64,000 nt of DNA from Macrocystis pyrifera (taxonomy: Eukaryota; Sar; Phaeophyceae; Laminariales; Laminariaceae), in contig JASSKH010000023.1 of assembly GCA_031763025.1 (NCBI GenBank), positions 7,157,501-7,221,500 on the forward strand, given 5' to 3'. The notes under the pieces are model-generated. The model was not told the origin of the DNA and ran no database searches. It saw only the letters and a list, made by a program, of their open reading frames with translations. The position numbers and the translations under genes are program-made. Shown piece by piece: positions 60,301 through 64,000 of the stretch. How positions within the stretch are numbered: position 1 is the stretch's first letter; each line of letters opens with the position of its first letter.

Positions 60301-62928
60301 GTCGCCCTTTCTTGAGCAGCGCGGGCCACGGCAGCGGACTCCTCGCTTTGCTCGATCGCAGAAGATAATCGTGCGGCGTGCTCCGCCTCCAGTGTTTCCT
60401 TCAAGCTTTGCGCGTGTTGGTCAGCGTCTCGGCGAAGTCGGGCAGTCGTCCTGGAGCACGAGGTCGGCAGGCACCACCACAACGATAATATTATTTTGTA
60501 GCTACAGTACATATTCGAATAGGATCTACGGAAGGACGTTTTCGGTGCGTTGCAAACGCAGCATAAAGAAGTGACAAAAAGGGGGGGGGCGAGTCGAGAT
60601 TGCGAGCACCTCGGACGACGCAAAGGCGTCCCTACCTGGGAGGACGAGAAGAGCTCAAGAGACTACTATCGGTCGTCGGAAGTAGGCATATGCACGACAA
60701 GGGCATCGAGATGTTTGGTGTAGGATCCTCCCCTACTACTGCAAAGTTCAATCAAATTTAATTCCAAGTAAAAATAGTTTATCTCCGAATTGTTGGTGGA
60801 GCTCTGAAGCAGGGCCAAAAGAACCGACACAAGCCGCTCCCTGGTAAGTTTGCGTCCACCTCTCGTCGTAATCGCCCTTTTATTCACCTGACTATCTCCA
60901 ACTGCGCCGCTGCGCCTATCTCCTCCTGGTGCGCCTTTTTCCACAGGTCATGCGCCTGCACCCCCATGCGGCAGCAACACCACACAATTTTGGTCGTAGA
61001 CAATTAGGACGATCGACCGCGGTTTCGATGTGTTTTCGGACTATGCCCCAAGCGTGGAAATGTTGTACAAGTACGTCTTTTGGCGTACCAGTACGTCTTT
61101 TAGCGTACTGCCTCACGACTTTTGCCGTACTTGCATGTTCTGTGCCGGTTTTCACCAGCAGGCAACTCGACGAAGGCCGCCTTTAGATCCGATCTCTTTC
61201 CTTTCGAGCATTGTGCCCACTTGAATCCAGATGCTTCACTTTTTTTCAAAACGTTCCGTAATGGAAACGCCTTCGTGCCTTTTGTTTGAGTGGGAGACTC
61301 TGGTGCTTCGTTTCTACCGGAATTTTTGTTGCGCCCATCATTTCCCCGATAAATTTTGTGTCGGGGTGTAGTATTGAGGGGCATGGAGGCCCGTGCCTTC
61401 GTTCCTGTAAAATTAAAAATATCGCTCGCCGTCTCCCTCTAAAAAGGTGATGAGTACAACAGACAGATTCATGATTATCTGACTAAAGCACCCTTTAGGA
61501 CTGCACTCACGTTGTGGGGACGAAAAACACTTCGAATTAGAGTCAGTGTAGCAGTGAAAAAAGGTTAGCGGTCACGTGCTTCCTCGTCTTTTCGAGGCGC
61601 AGATTGACTTCATCGCCCGTTTCCGGTCAACCCATGTAGTCACCAAAACGTGAACATCTTCCCACGTTGCGTCTTTCTGCAACCTATAATTGTCGAATAA
61701 GAGAAGCCTACGAACTTTTCAGGGACGCTCGCTCGCTCTCACCTCTTGGGCTGCCCTCAGCTGTGCTGCTGCCGCGTCCCTCTCCTGCGCCGCAGCAGCG
61801 CCGCCGAGTTCTCGCTCCTCGCCTAGCTGCCTCGTCAAAACCGCCAGGGCCCGCGCGTGTTGTCTGTTTTTTTCCCGACGGTCGTCATTCAACCTCGAGA
61901 GCTCCTGCTCGTGGAGCTCCCACAGAAGGCCGGCATGTCCCGCCCACTGAAAATCGAGCGTGCATTGTTCAACAGACAGTAAGTGAAGACTACAGTAAAA
62001 GTTCAACAACAAAAGTGGAACAAAAGGATTTGTTCTGGCGTTTTCCACCAAGCCGGCAACGCGCCAGGTGTACGTACGTAGTAGACAACCGGTGTCGGGC
62101 TCCGAAGAGCACCAGGTCGCACAGCTGATGTTCTTATTTTCTACCCGCTGTGTATGAGTATCCTGGCGATCGCCCATTTTTAATTCCCCGCACTCAATGC
62201 ATCATATTTGGCTCGCTGCTACAGCAGTATGAGCCAAGAGTTGATCATCATCGTATGAGCCAAGAGTTGACTCGTCATCGTTTCAACACAGCGAGTGTGC
62301 AGAGCCACGTACGTACAGTAGTATCAACTATAAACGAGCTCACTACGAGTAGTCGTGGGTCAGTGCGAGGAATGTGCGACAGAAAACGTCCCGTTTCTAC
62401 ATTTCAAGATCATGCGTTAGAGATATTTCGATATTAACAAGCTACGGATAGACACACACACAGAGGAAATGCACACCACGCTCGAAAAGGGACCCCCACG
62501 TCCCCACGTTTGTTTCCATGCTGGTACTTCTAGACGTTGTAAACCCCATCTTGATGCCCTGCTCTGACGTCGTCTACGAAATTTATTGTAATACCACTCT
62601 TACCTACCAGGTACCTGGTAGGATAATAGCGCTTTTACTAGGGTCAAGGGTTTACACGGGGAATTGTCCGCGAGAAGCACGCCTTCTCGCACGCACGCAC
62701 TGCGTACGATCGTATTGACATGGCCGTAGTGCTGTCCATGACACACACCAAAGGAGGACACAAACACGATACATAGAGCAGTCAGTATGCTACTGCTGCT
62801 GTCCACAAATACAGTACCTGGTATTAATAGTTGTTATCCATACCTCGCGAATAACTTTCTCGGTTTCTTCCAACCAGCCCTTCCGTCTCCTTCGCAGCCT
62901 TGTCGCCTCGTCTGCGAGTTGATTTTCC
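57196..62928 (-). CDS. Coiled-coil protein gene, 3' part, eight exons in the window
   Basis: At least 322 residues, almost all alpha-helical with Glu/Arg/Ala heptads, so a rod-like structural or tethering protein is likely; no catalytic domain is seen. Exons: 62844-62928, 61743-61946, 60888-60955, 60293-60450, 59784-59860, 59099-59242, 57975-58025, 57196-57378, with phases agreeing at each join (0,0,2,1,0,0,0). The first exon here starts in phase 2, so the gene continues upstream, probably past the window edge. No homologue is named: proteins of this composition match many unrelated families. Confidence 0.75.
57800..57912 (+). repeat. tRNA-like sequence with tandem partial copy
   Basis: CTGCTAG at 57800 pairs perfectly with CTAGCAG at 57859-57865, like a 7-bp acceptor stem, and TAGCTCAGTGGTTA matches a tRNA A box. 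The T arm is missing. A second head, GCTAGCCCAATGGTTGTGGT, follows. Best read as tRNA-derived repeat sequence. Confidence 0.45.
57975..58025 (-). CDS. Coiled-coil gene, exon
   Basis: WKEELRMVDDRVRIVVT, 17 codons. Acceptor GTTCGCGCAG, donor ACC|GTAAAA. Short, so less sure than its neighbours. Confidence 0.6.
59099..59242 (-). CDS. Coiled-coil gene, exon
   Basis: TQREAVGEVKVDLEKRAQRL, ARRLEEEQASKDEERIAHES, AMLAVRAQ. Acceptor AATCGGGCAG, donor CAG|GTGAAT, 48 codons, phase 0. Confidence 0.82.
59784..59860 (-). CDS. Coiled-coil gene, exon
   Basis: ECVTRRLKAQLAEAAERTRR, IERLSQ. Acceptor TCGACCTTGCAG, donor CAG|GTAACC. Confidence 0.78.
60293..60450 (-). CDS. Coiled-coil gene, exon
   Basis: TTARLRRDADQHAQSLKETL, EAEHAARLSSAIEQSEESAA, VARAAQERATRL. 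Acceptor CGTGCTCCAG, donor TTGG|GTAAGC, phase 1 out. Confidence 0.82.
60888..60955 (-). CDS. Coiled-coil gene, exon
   Basis: AHDLWKKAHQEEIGAAAQLE, IV then a split Arg. Acceptor GGGGGTGCAG, donor AG|GTGAAT, phase 2 out. Confidence 0.75.
61489..61568. mobile_element. Fold-back element, family 2, diverged copy
   Basis: CACCCTTTAGGACTGCACTC at the left, GGGGACGAAAAACACTTCGA inside (compare GGGGACAAAACACTTGGAAT at 4741). The right arm is eroded. Confidence 0.5.
61743..61946 (-). CDS. Coiled-coil gene, exon
   Basis: WAGHAGLLWELHEQELSRLN, QHARALAVLTRQLGEERELG, AAQERDAAAAQLRAAQE: strong heptads. Acceptor CGATTTTCAG, donor GAG|GTGAGA, 68 codons. Confidence 0.82.
62844..62928 (-). CDS. Coiled-coil gene, first exon in the window
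   Basis: ENQLADEATRLRRRRKGWLE, ETEKVIRE. Acceptor CGCGTGGATAG, next to a GA/poly(G) tract; donor GAG|GTATGG. Confidence 0.65.
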
Positions 62929-62938
62929 CTATCCACGC

Positions 62939-62997
<59 letters not shown>

Positions 62998-64000
62998 GAG
63001 AGAGAGAGACAGAAAGCAGCGGCGGCGTGCAATCAGTATTTTCCCCCGAACACACCCACGAGAACAGGGTTTGTCGAGAAGCACATGTAAGTTTACAAGG
63101 GGCTACGCCGGCGGCCTGGACGGCCGTCGGTCGTAGACTCGCGTGCAGGGAGTATAACGTAGAGGAGTAGAAGGAGGCTGATACTCAATGACAAGAGATT
63201 GAGCGCGTGCGCTCCGCAATCCACTCTATTGAGATTTTTTTGTATGTCTTCATCAGAATAACAGCGAATTGAGAAATGGAAAGACGACAGAATACTGACG
63301 ATTACTTGCCGATTAACCGAAAAGCTGCGGAATCCTAGAAAGCGGTGTAACTAACTTCAACGCAGGCAGTACGCGATGACCGACAGCGCGGCTCCGCAGA
63401 AAGGTGCCGTCACAGCAGCTGTTGTAGCAGTACTGCTGCAGCTGTACATCTCCGCAGCCACGTAGTACAACTCGCTGCTGCTGCTGCCGCAGTACGATAG
63501 CGTACACACCATAAGTGCTGCTGGCCGTCGTAAGAGCTGCTGGCTGTAGGTGACACGAGATATCTCTCTGACACATCCCTGGCATATTTTTTTTTGGATG
63601 GCAGTTCTCAACTAAGCCTGGGTGGCATGTGCTATCGGGGCGTTCCATCGATGTCCCAGACGCAGCCACCCGCGCAGGCCCCCACAATGGTGACGCCGGT
63701 CGGGTAGGTGACCCTCCCCATGGGTCGGAGGTCGGAGAGGGCATGCCGGAAAGAACCACGCGAATGCATACACTCTGTCGAGAGACCATGGCTTCAAACA
63801 CTGACAGGGCAGGGATTTTCGGAGATTCCTTCGTAGATCTGAACGGCAAGGCTTCGCGCGGTCGCCAAGGCGCTGAGCGGACGGATCCTCTGACGCCAGG
63901 TGGTTCAGGCGTGCAGGGGGAACGCACCGGCGAAGAAACCGCTCGGAAAGACGGCCAGAAGCGGGAGAGATCCGCCGACTTAGAGTTGATCGGATAAGGC
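62929..64000. other. Right edge; no gene confirmed
   Basis: Holds a (GA)n-poly(G)-(GA)n tract at 62939-63011. From about 63313 to 63990 both strands are open for several hundred bases, which reflects few stop codons in GC-rich DNA. I see no family motif and cannot decide whether an upstream exon of the coiled-coil gene lies here. Confidence 0.5.
62939..63011. repeat. Poly(G) tract flanked by (GA)n on both sides
   Basis: GAGAGAGAGAGAGAGAGAG, then about 38 G, then AGAGAGAGAGAG, immediately upstream (on the sense strand) of a coiled-coil gene exon. On that strand it reads CT-repeat, poly(C), CT-repeat: a 70-nt pure pyrimidine tract. Confidence 0.9.

Noticed and set aside
63313..63997. Open frames on both strands near the right edge
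   Set aside because: Both are long, neither has a recognisable motif or phase-matched splice sites to the coiled-coil gene. Left undecided and not called.

Overview
The window looks like nuclear DNA of a complex-intron eukaryote, most likely a brown alga of the Ectocarpus type. This is an inference from GC-rich exons, many introns of 0.5-5 kb, dense simple repeats, a plant-type N-acylated Rab design and ABCG/ankyrin sequence style. No bacterial, organellar or viral gene set is seen. I rebuilt five genes by hand from splice sites, intron phase and family motifs. Nearly every exon join keeps phase, which is the main support for the models.

Layout. 1-2729: repeat-rich upstream DNA (48-bp minisatellite, nested MITE and SINE, CCAAC satellite). 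2730-18812 (+): an 11-exon gene for a giant ankyrin-repeat protein of about 2,040 residues, with a 100-N assembly gap. 18813-23719: space between two convergent genes. 23720-44494 (-): a 16-exon, 20.8-kb gene for an ABCG (White-type) half transporter of about 775 residues, including a 17-nt microexon, with introns full of retroelement pieces. 47935-49685 (-): a three-exon gene of unknown function. 50121-54555 (-): a six-exon Rab GTPase with an N-terminal myristoylation/palmitoylation signal in place of a C-terminal prenyl motif. 57196-62928 (-): the 3' part (eight exons) of a coiled-coil protein gene whose 5' end lies upstream of 62928 and may leave the window.

The genes do not form an obvious pathway. 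The Rab and the ABCG transporter are both membrane proteins, but nothing ties them together beyond being neighbours on the same strand.

The most interesting non-gene signal is a pair of retroelement families, a LINE with a zinc-knuckle reverse transcriptase C terminus and a short non-autonomous element. They share a related 3' tail ending in ATGAGTAC followed by a poly(C) tract. Copies are stacked head to tail, each abutting the poly(C/G) tract of the next. These tracts also lie where introns carry G-rich 5' ends and C-rich 3' ends on the sense strand. Six coding breaks, most at or near homopolymer runs and spread over three genes, suggest an unpolished assembly at least as strongly as decay.
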